A stretch of 64,000 nucleotides of DNA from Chelatococcus sp. (GCA_003248805.1 QFQY01000018.1:1-64000); one strand, 5' to 3'. Numbered from the stretch's first letter, positions 34,887-43,517 are shown. A program made the numbers and translations. Notes: a model not told the origin generated them from the letters alone.

Positions 34887-36593
34887 TCAATCGAACCACG
34901 GCCATTCGGCCGGCCCCTCATGCGTCACCGCCCCGCCGGGCGCCTGGCCCACGACCTTCGCGTATTTCGCCAGCGCTCCCGCGCGGTGGCGCGGCGGCCG
35001 CGGCGTCCAAGCCGCGCGGCGCGCCGCGATCTCCGCCTCGGGAACGAGCAGGTCCATGGTCCGCCCGCCGCCGTCGATGCGGATGCGGTCGCCATTGCAC
35101 ACCAGCGCCAGCGGCCCGCCGATGAAGGCCTCCGGCGAGACATAGCCGATGCACATGCCGCGCGTGGCGCCGGAGAAGCGCCCGTCGGTCACGAGCGCGA
35201 CCTTCTCGCCCATCTTCTGGCCGTAGATCAGGGCGGTGACGCCGAGCATCTCGCGCATGCCGGGGCCCCCCACCGGCCCCTCGTTGCGGATGATCAAAAC
35301 CTCGCCCTCCTCATAGGCGCGGGCGCGCACCGCTTCCGCGCAGCTTTCCTCGTCCTCGAAGACCCGGGCCGGCCCCTCGAACACCACGTTCTTCAGCCCC
35401 GCCACCTTGATCACCGCGCCATCGGGACAGAGATTGCCCTTGAGGATGGCGACGCCGCCATCGGGCATGATCGGCGCCGAGAGCGGCTTGACGACCTCGC
35501 CGTCAGGCGCCGGCGCGGAAGCGAACTCCTCGGCCAGCGTCCGGCCCGTCACGGTCAGCACCCCGCCATGGAGATGCCCGCCCGCGATCAGCTCGCGGAT
35601 GACCACGCCGACGCCGCCGAGATCGTAGACGTCCTTGGCGACGTATTTGCCGCCGGGCCTCAGATTGCCGATCAGCGGCGTGCGCGCGAAGACCTCGCCG
35701 ACATCGTCGAGCGTGAAGCGGATGCCGGCCTCGTTGGCGAGCGCCGGCAGATGCAGCGCCGCATTGGTCGAGCCGCCGGTCGCGGCGACGATGGCGGCGC
35801 CATTCTCCAGCGATTGGCGCGTGACGATGTCGCGCGGGCGCGGCCCGCCGCGCTCGAGCATCTCCATGACGAGCCGCCCGGCCTGGCGCACGAGCTGCGC
35901 CCGCTCGGCATAGACACCCGGCACCATCGAGATGTTGGGAAAGGACAGCCCCATCGCCTCCGACACCATCGCCATGGTGTTGGCGGTGAACTGGCCGGCG
36001 CAGGCGCCGATCGTCGGCAGGCAGGCGCGTTCGATCGCCTCCAGCGTCGCCTCGTCCATGTCTCCGGTCGAGACGGCGCCGACCGCCTCGTAGGAATCCA
36101 GCGCCGTCAGGTCCCTGCCCTTGAAGCGGCCGGGCAGCGCGCTGCCGCCATAGATGAAGATCGAGGGCACATTGCAGCGGATCATGCCCATCATCACGCC
36201 CGGCAGCGTCTTGTCGCAGCCGCCGAAGCCGATCAGCGCGTCATAGGCGAGGCCCTGCATCACGGCCTCGATCGAGTCGGCGATGAGCTCGCGCGAGAGC
36301 AGCGAGAACTTCATGCCCTCGTGGTTCATGCTGATGCCGTCCGAGACCGAGATCGTCGCGAATTCGCGCGGCGTGCCGCCGGCCTCCAGGATGCCCTGCT
36401 TGGCGGCCTCGACCTGGAAGCCGTGCGTCATGTTGCACGGGGTCTGCTCGCCCTTCATGCTGACGACGCCGACCATGGGCTTGGCGATGGCCGCGTCGTC
36501 GAGCCCCATGGCCCGCATGAAGGCCCGGTGCGGTGTCCTGTCGAGCCCGTCGGTCGTGATGCGCGAACGCCAGCGGCGGTTGGATTCGGTCAT
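34887..36593 (-). CDS. IlvD/Edd family dehydratase
   Basis: A 568-residue Fe-S dehydratase. Cluster cysteines are in EQTPCNMTH (near 53), GGCDKTLPGVMMG (near 125) and GACAGQFTANTM (near 197). The C-terminal signature DGRFSGATRG and GGPLALVCNGD are intact. The family includes dihydroxy-acid dehydratase of branched-chain amino-acid synthesis and sugar-acid dehydratases. Away from other ilv genes and beside a beta-hydroxyacid dehydrogenase and an importer, a catabolic acid dehydratase is at least as likely as biosynthetic IlvD. It is divergent from the periplasmic binding protein gene, with a perfect palindrome between them. Confidence 0.85.
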   Translation of the reverse strand: MTESNRRWRSRITTDGLDRTPHRAFMRAMGLDDAAIAKPMVGVVSMKGEQTPCNMTHGFQVEAAKQGILEAGGTPREFATISVSDGISMNHEGMKFSLLSRELIADSIEAVMQGLAYDALIGFGGCDKTLPGVMMGMIRCNVPSIFIYGGSALPGRFKGRDLTALDSYEAVGAVSTGDMDEATLEAIERACLPTIGACAGQFTANTMAMVSEAMGLSFPNISMVPGVYAERAQLVRQAGRLVMEMLERGGPRPRDIVTRQSLENGAAIVAATGGSTNAALHLPALANEAGIRFTLDDVGEVFARTPLIGNLRPGGKYVAKDVYDLGGVGVVIRELIAGGHLHGGVLTVTGRTLAEEFASAPAPDGEVVKPLSAPIMPDGGVAILKGNLCPDGAVIKVAGLKNVVFEGPARVFEDEESCAEAVRARAYEEGEVLIIRNEGPVGGPGMREMLGVTALIYGQKMGEKVALVTDGRFSGATRGMCIGYVSPEAFIGGPLALVCNGDRIRIDGGGRTMDLLVPEAEIAARRAAWTPRPPRHRAGALAKYAKVVGQAPGGAVTHEGPAEWPWFD

Positions 36594-36656
36594 CGCGATC
36601 GGGTCCTCGGCAGGCCGGGCGGAAAACGAGGCCCGCGGCAGGCTGGCGCCGCTGGC

Positions 36657-36676
36657 TTATTTCATGCTTGAAATAA
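36657..36676. promoter_or_regulatory. perfect palindrome between dehydratase and binding-protein genes
   Basis: TTATTTCA (36657-36664), a 4-bp spacer, and TGAAATAA (36669-36676) form a perfect 8-bp dyad 63 bp from one start and 54 bp from the other. The core TTTCA-N4-TGAAA equals that in front of the flavin reductase-MarR gene. Size and spacing suit a MarR/TetR-type dimer. Confidence 0.6.
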
Positions 36677-36730
36677 TTCGACGGCCGAAGGCCGGAAATC
36701 AAGTCGGAAAGACTGGCAGAGGGAAACGGT

Positions 36731-37696
36731 ATGAAAAAGCTTGCTCTCGGGGCGCTCGCCGCTCTCGCGCTGACGGCCGGAACCGCACAGGCCCAGCAGA
36801 AGATCCGCGTCGGCTGGACCATCCCCGCCGAGGAATCCAAATACTGGATGATGCGCCGCCCGGCAGAGTTCCCCGATCTCGGCAAGAGCTACCAGATCGA
36901 ATGGGTGCAGTTCCAGGGCACCTCGCCGATGACGCAGGCGTTGGCCGCGGGCGCGCTGGATTGTGCCACGCAGGGCGTTCTCTCCCTTGCCCAGGGCGTC
37001 ACCGGCGGCAACCTCAAGGCCTATATCGTCGCCCAGCACGTCTTCGAGAAGCCGGGCGGCTTCTCCGTCTACTGGGCGGTGAAGGACGACTCGCCGGTCA
37101 AGACGATCGCCGATCTCAAGGGCAAGACGGTCGGCATCTCCGTTCTCGGTGGCGGCACCTATGGACCGTTCGCCATGCTGCTCAAGGGCGCGGGCATCGA
37201 CCCGCAGAAGGACATCAAGCTGGTCGAGGTCGGCTTCGCGCTGTCCGAGGACGCGGTGCGCGCCGGGCGTGTCGACGCGGTCAACATGAACCAGCCCTTC
37301 GCCGCGCGCGCCGAAGCCAAGGGCGGGCTGCGCAAGCTCTTCGCGCTCAACGAGGCGATGCCGAATATCGTCCACATCCTCGACGCCTGCCGCGCCGACT
37401 TCGTCGAGAAGAACCCCGAGGCGGTGAAAGCCTATGTGCGCGACCTGACCAAGGGCATGAAGCTCGCCCTCGCCAACCGCGAGGAGACGCTGAAGGTGGT
37501 CTCGGAGGTGCTCAAGGCGCCGGTGCCGGTGCTCGAGACCTATCTGCTCAAGGACAACGATTTCGGGCGCGATCCGGGCGCGGCGCCGAACTTCCCGGCG
37601 ATCCAGAAGATGCTCGATATCTATGCCGAGACCGGCATGCTGCCCAAGATGGACGCCGCGCAGTTCAAGGGGCCGATCACCGCGCCGCTCGAATGA
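36731..37696 (+). CDS. ABC transporter substrate-binding protein, NMT1/SsuA-like
   Basis: A 321-residue periplasmic protein with a Sec signal peptide (residues 1-22, ending AQA). The mature part has typical NMT1 features: RVGWTIPAEESKYW, WVQFQGTSPMTQALAAGALD, LKGKTVGISVLGGGTYG and GRVDAVNMNQPF. The ATG is preceded by AGAGGGAAA. It is the only binding protein near the importer operon at 31.2-33.5 kb, which lacks one, so the two probably work together despite the 3 kb separation; the shared operator-like sequence supports this. Ligand unknown. Confidence 0.88.
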   Translation: MKKLALGALAALALTAGTAQAQQKIRVGWTIPAEESKYWMMRRPAEFPDLGKSYQIEWVQFQGTSPMTQALAAGALDCATQGVLSLAQGVTGGNLKAYIVAQHVFEKPGGFSVYWAVKDDSPVKTIADLKGKTVGISVLGGGTYGPFAMLLKGAGIDPQKDIKLVEVGFALSEDAVRAGRVDAVNMNQPFAARAEAKGGLRKLFALNEAMPNIVHILDACRADFVEKNPEAVKAYVRDLTKGMKLALANREETLKVVSEVLKAPVPVLETYLLKDNDFGRDPGAAPNFPAIQKMLDIYAETGMLPKMDAAQFKGPITAPLE

Positions 37697-37707
37697 GCCC
37701 TTGCGCA

Positions 37708-37733
37708 GCCGGCGGCCCCTCCGGGCTGCCGGC
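37708..37733 (+). terminator. GC-rich hairpin after the binding-protein gene
   Basis: GCCGGC (37708-37713) pairs with GCCGGC (37728-37733), extended internally by GCCC/GGGC around a short loop, 12 bp past the stop codon. No U-tract is seen, so termination is only probable. Confidence 0.4.
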
Positions 37734-37750
37734 ATGCCGGGCGCTCGGCG

Positions 37751-37837
37751 TCAGCCCTCGATGACCGGAGCGCGCTCGGCCAGTTCGAGGAAAATGGCCG
37801 CGGAGGCCAGCCAGATGATTCCGAGATAGGTGAGCAT
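37751..37837 (-). CDS. possible 28-residue single-helix membrane peptide
   Basis: An ATG at 37837 opens a short frame encoding MLTYLGIIWLASAAIFLEL followed by a charged AERAP tail and TGA at 37751. The first 19 residues form one hydrophobic helix, the pattern of small membrane regulators. A weak GCGGGAC ribosome site lies 6-12 bp upstream, and a palindrome ATTGC-TC-GCAAT sits at 37910-37921, about 75 bp upstream. Nothing else explains this gap. I do not recognise it, and a chance frame cannot be excluded. Confidence 0.4.
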   Translation of the reverse strand: MLTYLGIIWLASAAIFLELAERAPVIEG

Positions 37838-37944
37838 GTTGGTCCCGCTCGATGGTCTGAGCGGAGATTGCCGGCCACGGCTTTATGGCTGATGGCGCAA
37901 AAGCCTAAAATTGCTCGCAATCGCCACTTTTTTCGGCGGAGCGA

Positions 37945-38637
37945 TCACGGCAGCGTCGAAACCAGCCGCCATCCTCCCTGCCAGAGGCCGCGCGCCGCCG
38001 CCTGCGCCTGCGCGGCCTCGGCCCCATAAGCGGCCCCGCCGCCCGCCGGCCGTGCCCAGCCCTCGGCGACGAGAAAGCGCGCGACATCGACCCGCTCCGC
38101 GCCCTCCGCCCCCTCGACGAAGCAGTCCGCCTCCATCTCGGTCGGCGAGATCGCCCGGCGCGGCTGGCAGCTCATGGGCTTGCCGCCCGCCAGATTGTGC
38201 AGCGCGGCCCGCGCCCGGACGCCACAGCCCCAGCGACCGCCGGTGGCATCGAGGCAGACGTCGCGCGCCCTCGGCCCCTCGACGCCATGGAGGTGGATGG
38301 TGAGATCGCGGCGCAGGAAGCTCGTGCCGTCGAGCGAGCGCAGCGGCGGCGGAACATCGAGCGTCGCGAGATGCGACAGGTCGCCCAGGGGCTGCGCCAT
38401 CGCCTGCTCGGCGGCGGCGGCATTCGTGCGCGCGACGGTCTTGGCGCTTCCTGCCTCGGCGACGGGGACGGCCGTCCGCGGTTCGACGACCGCCGCCGGC
38501 CGCCGCGCGCCGTCGAGAGCCAGCGTGACGAGGACGCCGCCGACCAGCGCGATGACGACCTGCAGGGCGGCGAACTTCGTGCCGGGCCGGCGCAATCGGC
38601 GCTTAAGGCGAAACAGGAAAGGCGGGAACCGGATCAT
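37945..38637 (-). CDS. thermonuclease-like (SNase fold) membrane-anchored protein
   Basis: A 230-residue protein with a basic cytoplasmic N terminus, one membrane helix (FAALQVVIALVGGVLVTLAL, about residues 21-40), a low-complexity linker and a C-terminal SNase-like domain. In the latter, GTSFLRRDLTIHLHGVEGPRA corresponds to the first beta strands. CGVRARAALHNLAGG and DVARFLVAEGWARP plus AAARGLWQGGW match the later conserved segments. The catalytic Arg/Asp/Glu set of active staphylococcal nuclease is not clearly preserved, so a non-nucleolytic role is possible. Confidence 0.7.
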   Translation of the reverse strand: MIRFPPFLFRLKRRLRRPGTKFAALQVVIALVGGVLVTLALDGARRPAAVVEPRTAVPVAEAGSAKTVARTNAAAAEQAMAQPLGDLSHLATLDVPPPLRSLDGTSFLRRDLTIHLHGVEGPRARDVCLDATGGRWGCGVRARAALHNLAGGKPMSCQPRRAISPTEMEADCFVEGAEGAERVDVARFLVAEGWARPAGGGAAYGAEAAQAQAAARGLWQGGWRLVSTLP

Positions 38638-38826
38638 GACGACGTGACGGGGCGCAAGCCACTGCCGGGCCCGCCGGGTACGGAACGGATCGGCCGGAGC
38701 TGCTCATTCCGTCCGGACAGGTGCCGGACCGCTCCCCGCCCGGCGCGAGAGCGCGAGCGCGATCCGTCGTGTCGTTCGAGCGCGGGACCGCGCGGGTGAG
38801 CCTCCGTCACGGCCCTTCGCGATGGT

Positions 38827-40137
38827 CTAGCGCTCGCGGAAGGCGCGCATGACCTGATCGGACAGCGGCTTCAGCAGATAGGACATGACCGTGCGGTCAT
38901 CCGTCCTGATGAACATCTCGACCGGCATGCCCGGGATGACCCGTACCTCGGTGCCGAGCCGCTTCACCTCATTCGCATCGAGCGTGCCGCGAACCGTGTA
39001 GAACTTCGCGCCCGAGCGCTGGTCCTCCTCGGCATCGGCCGAGATGCGGGAGACCTCGCCCTCCAGTTCCGGCGTGGTGCGCTGGTTCAGCGAGGTGAAG
39101 CGATAGCGCGTGACCGAGCCGAGCCTGACCTGGTCGATGCTCGTGCTCGGCAGCTTGACCTCGATGGCGAAGCGCTCCTCGTTGGGCACGATCGTCATGA
39201 ACGGCGTTCCGGGCACGATCACGGCCCCCTTGTTGAACACCTGGAGCTGATTGACGTAGCCCGACTGCGGCGCGCGGATCTCGATCCGGTTCAGCTGCTC
39301 CTCGGCCGAGGCGCGGCGCTCCCGGAGCTCGACGATCTTCGCCTGCGTGTCGCGCAGCTCCTTGGCCACGTCGCTGCGGGTCTGCTGGTCGACCTGGAGA
39401 ATCTGCAGCTCGGTCTCGCTGATCTTGCCCTTCGACTGCGAGATCGCGGCGGCGAGGCGGCCGGCATCGCCCTCGGTGCGGATCATGTCGCGCTCGACCA
39501 CGGTCACGCGGCTGATCGGCACGAGGTTCTTGGCCCACAGCACCCGCGTGCCGGCGAGCTCCTGCTTCATGACCTCGGCTTCGCGCTTCTTGGCGTTCAT
39601 CTGCACCGTGAGGCCGTCGACCTCCTCGCGGGTCTGCGCGATGCGCTCGCGCATCTGCGACTTCTGACCCGCCAGGCTGAGCCGGCGAAGCTCGAACAGG
39701 CGCTTCTCGCTTTCCATGATGCGCGCGACCTCGGGATCCCCCTGCTGCTCGAGCAGATCCGGAGAGAAGGTGATCTCGGGCATCTCGTCGCGCTCGGCCT
39801 GGAGGCGCGCCTGCGTCGCCAGCGCCTCGCGCAGGTTCCCGGTCACGATCATGAGGTTGGAGCGCGCCAGCTGCTCGTCGAGCTTGATGAGCAGGTCGCC
39901 TTCCTTGACCAGCGACCCCTCCTTGACGAAGATCTCGCCCACGGTGCCGCCCGTGACGTGCTGGATCTTCTTCGGATTGGATTCGGCCACCACCTGGCCA
40001 CCGGCGATCACGGCGCCGGAGATTTCGGTGGAATAGGCCCAGCCGCCGACACCGAAGACCAACGCCGCGCAAACGACCAGACCAAGCCTCAGATAGCGGC
40101 GAACCGACGAGAGCGGGTCGCTTTCATCCCGAGCCAT
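38827..40137 (-). CDS. type I secretion membrane-fusion protein, HlyD/PrsE family
   Basis: A 436-residue inner-membrane adaptor linking the ABC exporter to a TolC-like outer-membrane channel. One transmembrane helix (LGLVVCAALVFGVGGWAY) lies near residues 20-37. It is followed by a barrel-sandwich half with IQHVTGGTVGEIFVKEGSLVKEGDLLIKLD, a long coiled coil (about residues 100-280), the second lipoyl half (IRAPQSGYVNQLQV) and a beta-barrel domain ending GMPVEMFIRTDDRT. The ATG at 40137, with CAGGA upstream, gives the usual family length; longer starts up to 40287 are possible. It is transcribed divergently from its ABC partner, an unusual order. Confidence 0.88.
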   Translation of the reverse strand: MARDESDPLSSVRRYLRLGLVVCAALVFGVGGWAYSTEISGAVIAGGQVVAESNPKKIQHVTGGTVGEIFVKEGSLVKEGDLLIKLDEQLARSNLMIVTGNLREALATQARLQAERDEMPEITFSPDLLEQQGDPEVARIMESEKRLFELRRLSLAGQKSQMRERIAQTREEVDGLTVQMNAKKREAEVMKQELAGTRVLWAKNLVPISRVTVVERDMIRTEGDAGRLAAAISQSKGKISETELQILQVDQQTRSDVAKELRDTQAKIVELRERRASAEEQLNRIEIRAPQSGYVNQLQVFNKGAVIVPGTPFMTIVPNEERFAIEVKLPSTSIDQVRLGSVTRYRFTSLNQRTTPELEGEVSRISADAEEDQRSGAKFYTVRGTLDANEVKRLGTEVRVIPGMPVEMFIRTDDRTVMSYLLKPLSDQVMRAFRER

Positions 40138-40200
40138 TGCATCCTGTCCCTGTTGCCGCACCGGCAAGGCTTTTAGCATGGTTTTCGCCGAGTTGAGAGA

Positions 40201-40213
40201 GGCAACCATTGCC
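40201..40213. promoter_or_regulatory. palindrome GGCAA-CCA-TTGCC in the divergent secretion promoter region
   Basis: A perfect 5+3+5 dyad within the 245-bp gap between the HlyD and PrtD genes. The core GCAACCATTGC recurs at 42443-42453, upstream of the predicted secreted protein, which suggests a common regulator of exporter and cargo. AT-rich patches and a TACGGAAG word are also shared by the two gaps. Confidence 0.4.
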
Positions 40214-40382
40214 TTTACGGAAGAGTGAAGCTCCGAAACCGCCATAGGCGAAGCAGACCTTGTCAATTCAGCGCGATCACGCCCCATAGAATGTTATGGC
40301 GCGACGCGGAAACATTCGTTTAAAGGATGCGCGCGAGACTGGCTTGAGCGATCCTCGCCCGGCAATCAAGTAAGGTTCCCTT

Positions 40383-42200
40383 ATGCTGAAGCGCCTGACT
40401 GCTTCGGAAGACGCCCTCGGGAAGGCGCCTGCAGCGCGCGCGACTGTGAGTGTGCCGGAGGCGATCGCCGCCGCCCGCAAGGTCCTGATCGGCGTGACGG
40501 CGATGAGCGTCGTCATCAACCTGCTGTATCTGACCGGCTCCTTCTTCATGCTGGAGGTCTATGACCGGGTGCTGCCGAGCCGCAGCCTGCCGACGCTGGT
40601 CGCCATCGGCCTGCTGGCGGCAGGTCTCTATATCTGCCAGGGCGTTCTCGATTTCATTCGCAGCCGCATCTTCGTGCGGCTCGGCGCCTATCTGGACAAG
40701 GCGTTGTCGCCCAAGGTCTTCCAGTCCATCGAGCTTCTGTCGCTGCATCAGCGGCGCATCGATCCGATGCAGCCCGGTCGCGACATCGACCAGATCCGCT
40801 CCTTCCTGGCCAATGGCGGCCCGGGAGCCTTTCTCGACCTGCCCTGGCTGCCGCTCTATCTCGGCCTGTGCTTCGCCTTCCACGCATGGATCGGCATCGC
40901 CGCCATCGTCGGCGCGATCATCCTCATCACCCTGACGCGGCTGACGGAACGCGGCACGGCGGCCTCGTCCCGCGCGGCCGCCGCGCTCGCAGGCTCGCGC
41001 CAGGTCATGGCGGAGGCCGCCCACCGCAATGCCGAGGTCCTGCGCGCCCTCGGCATGGGCCAGAGGCTCGGCCAGCGCTGGATGAAGATCAACGACGCCT
41101 ATATCGCCGAAAGCAACCGCACCTCGGATGTCTCGCTCGGCTTCGGCGCGATCTCGAAGGTCACCCGCATGGCCATCCAGTCGGCCGTGCTGGCGCTCGG
41201 CGCCTATCTCGTCATCCGCGGCGAGGCCACCGGCGGCATCATGATCGCGTCCTCGATCCTCGTCGCGCGGGCCCTCGCGCCGATCGAGCTCGTCATCGGC
41301 CACTGGAAGGGTTTCGTGGCGGCGCGCCAAGCCTGGGCTCGCCTGAGCCAGGTGCTGGCCGCGCTGCCCGAGCGCAAGCCCATGGAACTGCCCGCGCCGT
41401 CCCGCAATCTCCGGGTCAGCAATCTGAGCGTGATCGCCCCCGGCACCGACAGGACGCTGGTCTCGAACGTCTCCTTCGAGCTCACGGCCGGCAGCGCGCT
41501 CGGCATCGTCGGCAACAGCGCCTCGGGCAAGTCCTCGCTGGTGCGCGCCGTCGTCGGCGTCTGGCCGGCGGCGCGCGGACATGTGCGCCTCGACGGCGCC
41601 GCCCTCGACAACTGGACACCGGAGCGGCTCGGCCGGCATATCGGCTACCTGCCCCAGAACGTCGAGCTGTTCTCCGGCACCGTCGCCGAGAACATCGCCC
41701 GCTTCGCCACCGATTTCGAGGCCGAGGACGTGATCGCCGCCGCGACAGCCGCCGGAATTCACGACCTGATCCTGGCACTGCCGCAGGGATACGACAGCCA
41801 GATCGGCGAGCAGGGCAGCATGCTCTCGGCGGGCCAGCGCCAGCGCGTCGCCCTGGCGCGCGCCCTCTACGGCAACCCGTTCCTGATCGTGCTGGACGAG
41901 CCCAATTCCAACCTCGACGCGGAGGGCGACGCCGCGCTCGCCTCCGCCGTCGCCGGCGCTCGCCAGCGCGGCAGCGTCGTGATCATCGTCACGCATCGCT
42001 CCAGCGCCATCCAGGCCTGCAACATGCTGATGATGATGAGCGGCGGCAACTGCGTCATGGTCGACACGACGGAGAAGGTGCTCGCAGCCTATGCGCGGCC
42101 GCAGCAGTCCGCACAGCCCCCATCCCAGACATCCCTGCCGAACGTCAACAGCAAGCCGTCGATCTCCTCCGCTCCTCCGCAGAGCGCCCCGGAAGGCTGA
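40383..42200 (+). CDS. type I secretion ABC exporter, PrtD family
   Basis: A 605-residue fused permease-ATPase. About six membrane helices occupy residues 35-320 (e.g. VVINLLYLTGSFFMLEVYDRVLPS, the PrtD hallmark). The nucleotide-binding domain has Walker A GNSASGKSSL near 380, signature LSAGQRQRVALARAL near 485 and Walker B FLIVLDEPNSNLD. No N-terminal C39 peptidase-like domain is present, consistent with RTX-type non-processed substrates. A Pro/Ser/Gln-rich tail of about 35 residues follows the ATPase domain. The gene lies directly upstream of a predicted substrate. No TolC homologue is in the window. Confidence 0.92.
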   Translation: MLKRLTASEDALGKAPAARATVSVPEAIAAARKVLIGVTAMSVVINLLYLTGSFFMLEVYDRVLPSRSLPTLVAIGLLAAGLYICQGVLDFIRSRIFVRLGAYLDKALSPKVFQSIELLSLHQRRIDPMQPGRDIDQIRSFLANGGPGAFLDLPWLPLYLGLCFAFHAWIGIAAIVGAIILITLTRLTERGTAASSRAAAALAGSRQVMAEAAHRNAEVLRALGMGQRLGQRWMKINDAYIAESNRTSDVSLGFGAISKVTRMAIQSAVLALGAYLVIRGEATGGIMIASSILVARALAPIELVIGHWKGFVAARQAWARLSQVLAALPERKPMELPAPSRNLRVSNLSVIAPGTDRTLVSNVSFELTAGSALGIVGNSASGKSSLVRAVVGVWPAARGHVRLDGAALDNWTPERLGRHIGYLPQNVELFSGTVAENIARFATDFEAEDVIAAATAAGIHDLILALPQGYDSQIGEQGSMLSAGQRQRVALARALYGNPFLIVLDEPNSNLDAEGDAALASAVAGARQRGSVVIIVTHRSSAIQACNMLMMMSGGNCVMVDTTEKVLAAYARPQQSAQPPSQTSLPNVNSKPSISSAPPQSAPEG

Positions 42201-42701
42201 ACGAACGCGCGCGATCGCACGCCCACCTTCCCTTACGGAAGGACCGCGTTAATTCTTGCACCGCGTCAGTAGCGGCGAGAAGGAGGCCGGTTTCCGCGGG
42301 GCACAGGCGGTAGCGCGGGCGCAGCATGCCGCCGAAACCCGGCCGACTCCATGGAAATGCCGGGCAGAAGCCGCAATCGCGCCATAATCCTTAATGCATC
42401 GCACAATGGTTAACCGGCTCGCGCCCGTTTTGGTCAACACAAGCAACCATTGCGCGAGTAGCACCGCCATTCATTCAGCGATCAGCGGCGTTTTCTTCGG
42501 TCGGCAGCGTGCATCGGCGCCGCGGAATCAACGCCAGCGCCCCGGAAAACCCGTCCGAAACCGGCGTTGACTGGAAAAGCCTTTCCATAATCCTAAAATT
42601 TAGTAAAAAAAGCGTTGACGAACCGTCTCTATTTGACCATGACGTATGGTAGAGCCGGATTCGTGGCTCCTGTTTCGAGCGCGTACCCCAAGGAGTATAC
42701 A
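42201..42701. other. 500-bp non-coding region upstream of the predicted secreted protein
   Basis: No credible gene on either strand. The right third is AT-rich (42585-42612) and contains a TTGACG hexamer at 42615-42620, though I find no well-spaced -10. The palindrome GCAACCATTGC is at 42443-42453. An AAGGAG ribosome site at 42690-42695 serves the next gene. The length suggests a regulated promoter or long 5' leader. Confidence 0.5.
42443..42453. promoter_or_regulatory. palindrome GCAA-CCA-TTGC upstream of the secreted-protein gene
   Basis: The same 11-bp dyad as the core of the site at 40201-40213, about 250 bp before the ATG. Two identical 11-mers in the two promoters of one secretion system are unlikely by chance but not proof of binding. 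Confidence 0.35.
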
Positions 42702-43442
42702 ATGGCAGATACAAGTCTGATTCTCGATGGCAAGGGCGGCATCCTCGTTCCGGGCGCGACTTCCGGCGACGACATCCTCACGGGTGGAAGCAGCAAGCCC
42801 GAGACGTTTCACATCGAAGGCACCGAGACCGGCAACGATACGCTGAGCAACTTCGGCAAGAACGATCTCCTCGTCGTCGACGTGAAGATCTTCGATTCGA
42901 ACAAGGATGGCATCATCGAGTTCGGCAAGAACGGCGTCCTCGATCTGGACGGCCCGGACGCCAGCCTCGACACCATCACCTTCACCAATGACGTGTCCGC
43001 GCTGCGCTATCTCGGCACCGACGGCAACGGCCACTTCGCCTATGCCGACGCTTCGGTCCGCCTCGCCGGCTTCCGCGAGGGCTGGCTCAGCAACGACGTG
43101 CTCACCGGACAGGCCAAGGCGGAGAACTTCTTCTACGACACCGCCCTGGACGTGAACTGGGGTCAGGACACGATCCGCAAGTTCGGCGCCGACGATCGGC
43201 TGGTCACCACCAGCAAGATCTTCGACGGCAACGGCGACAACATCATCAACTTCGACAAGAACGGCAAGCTGGACCTCAGCGGGTCGGTCGAACTCGGCCA
43301 TGCCGGCAACCAGCACCAGGCCAGCCCCTGGGGCCAGGTCACGATCTACGACACCAGCAACACCAAGGTCACCGAGCTCGCCTATCTGAGCCACGAGACC
43401 GTGAACGGCGTCGACTACTACTACTACGGCCTCGTCGCCTGA
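42702..43442 (+). CDS. predicted type I-secreted protein made of two copies of an unrecognised module
   Basis: A 246-residue acidic protein without a Sec signal, adjacent to the PrtD exporter gene. It consists of a short N terminus and two related modules (about residues 21-130 and 131-246), each with GxDTLxxFGxxDxLV, a DxNxDG-like calcium-loop motif (DSNKDG at 65-70, DGNGDN at 175-180) and a KNGxLDL strand. The first module also has DVSALRYLGTD. Classical GGxGxDxUx nonapeptide repeats are absent apart from a weak SGDDILTGG. The same tandem module ends the 785-residue protein at 49.1-51.4 kb. AAGGAG 7 bp before the ATG sets the start; 29 further codons upstream were rejected. Function unknown; export by the neighbouring system is inferred. 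Confidence 0.8.
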   Translation: MADTSLILDGKGGILVPGATSGDDILTGGSSKPETFHIEGTETGNDTLSNFGKNDLLVVDVKIFDSNKDGIIEFGKNGVLDLDGPDASLDTITFTNDVSALRYLGTDGNGHFAYADASVRLAGFREGWLSNDVLTGQAKAENFFYDTALDVNWGQDTIRKFGADDRLVTTSKIFDGNGDNIINFDKNGKLDLSGSVELGHAGNQHQASPWGQVTIYDTSNTKVTELAYLSHETVNGVDYYYYGLVA

Positions 43443-43463
43443 TCTGACGGCAGCCGCGATACC

Positions 43464-43517
43464 CTGCGCCAGCCCCGCCCTCAGGCCTCTTTGCCTGGAG
43501 TGACGGGTCTGGCGCAG
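43464..43517. terminator. nested hairpin between convergent genes
   Basis: CTGCGCCAG (43464-43472) pairs with CTGGCGCAG (43509-43517), and inside it CAGGC/GCCTG (43482-43497) forms a second stem. It lies 22 bp after the secreted-protein stop and may end transcription from that side. Confidence 0.55.

Noticed and set aside
42615..42701. N-terminal extension of the predicted secreted protein from 42615
   Set aside because: The extra 29 residues lack a ribosome site, include promoter-like sequence, and the ATG at 42702 has AAGGAG at ideal spacing.
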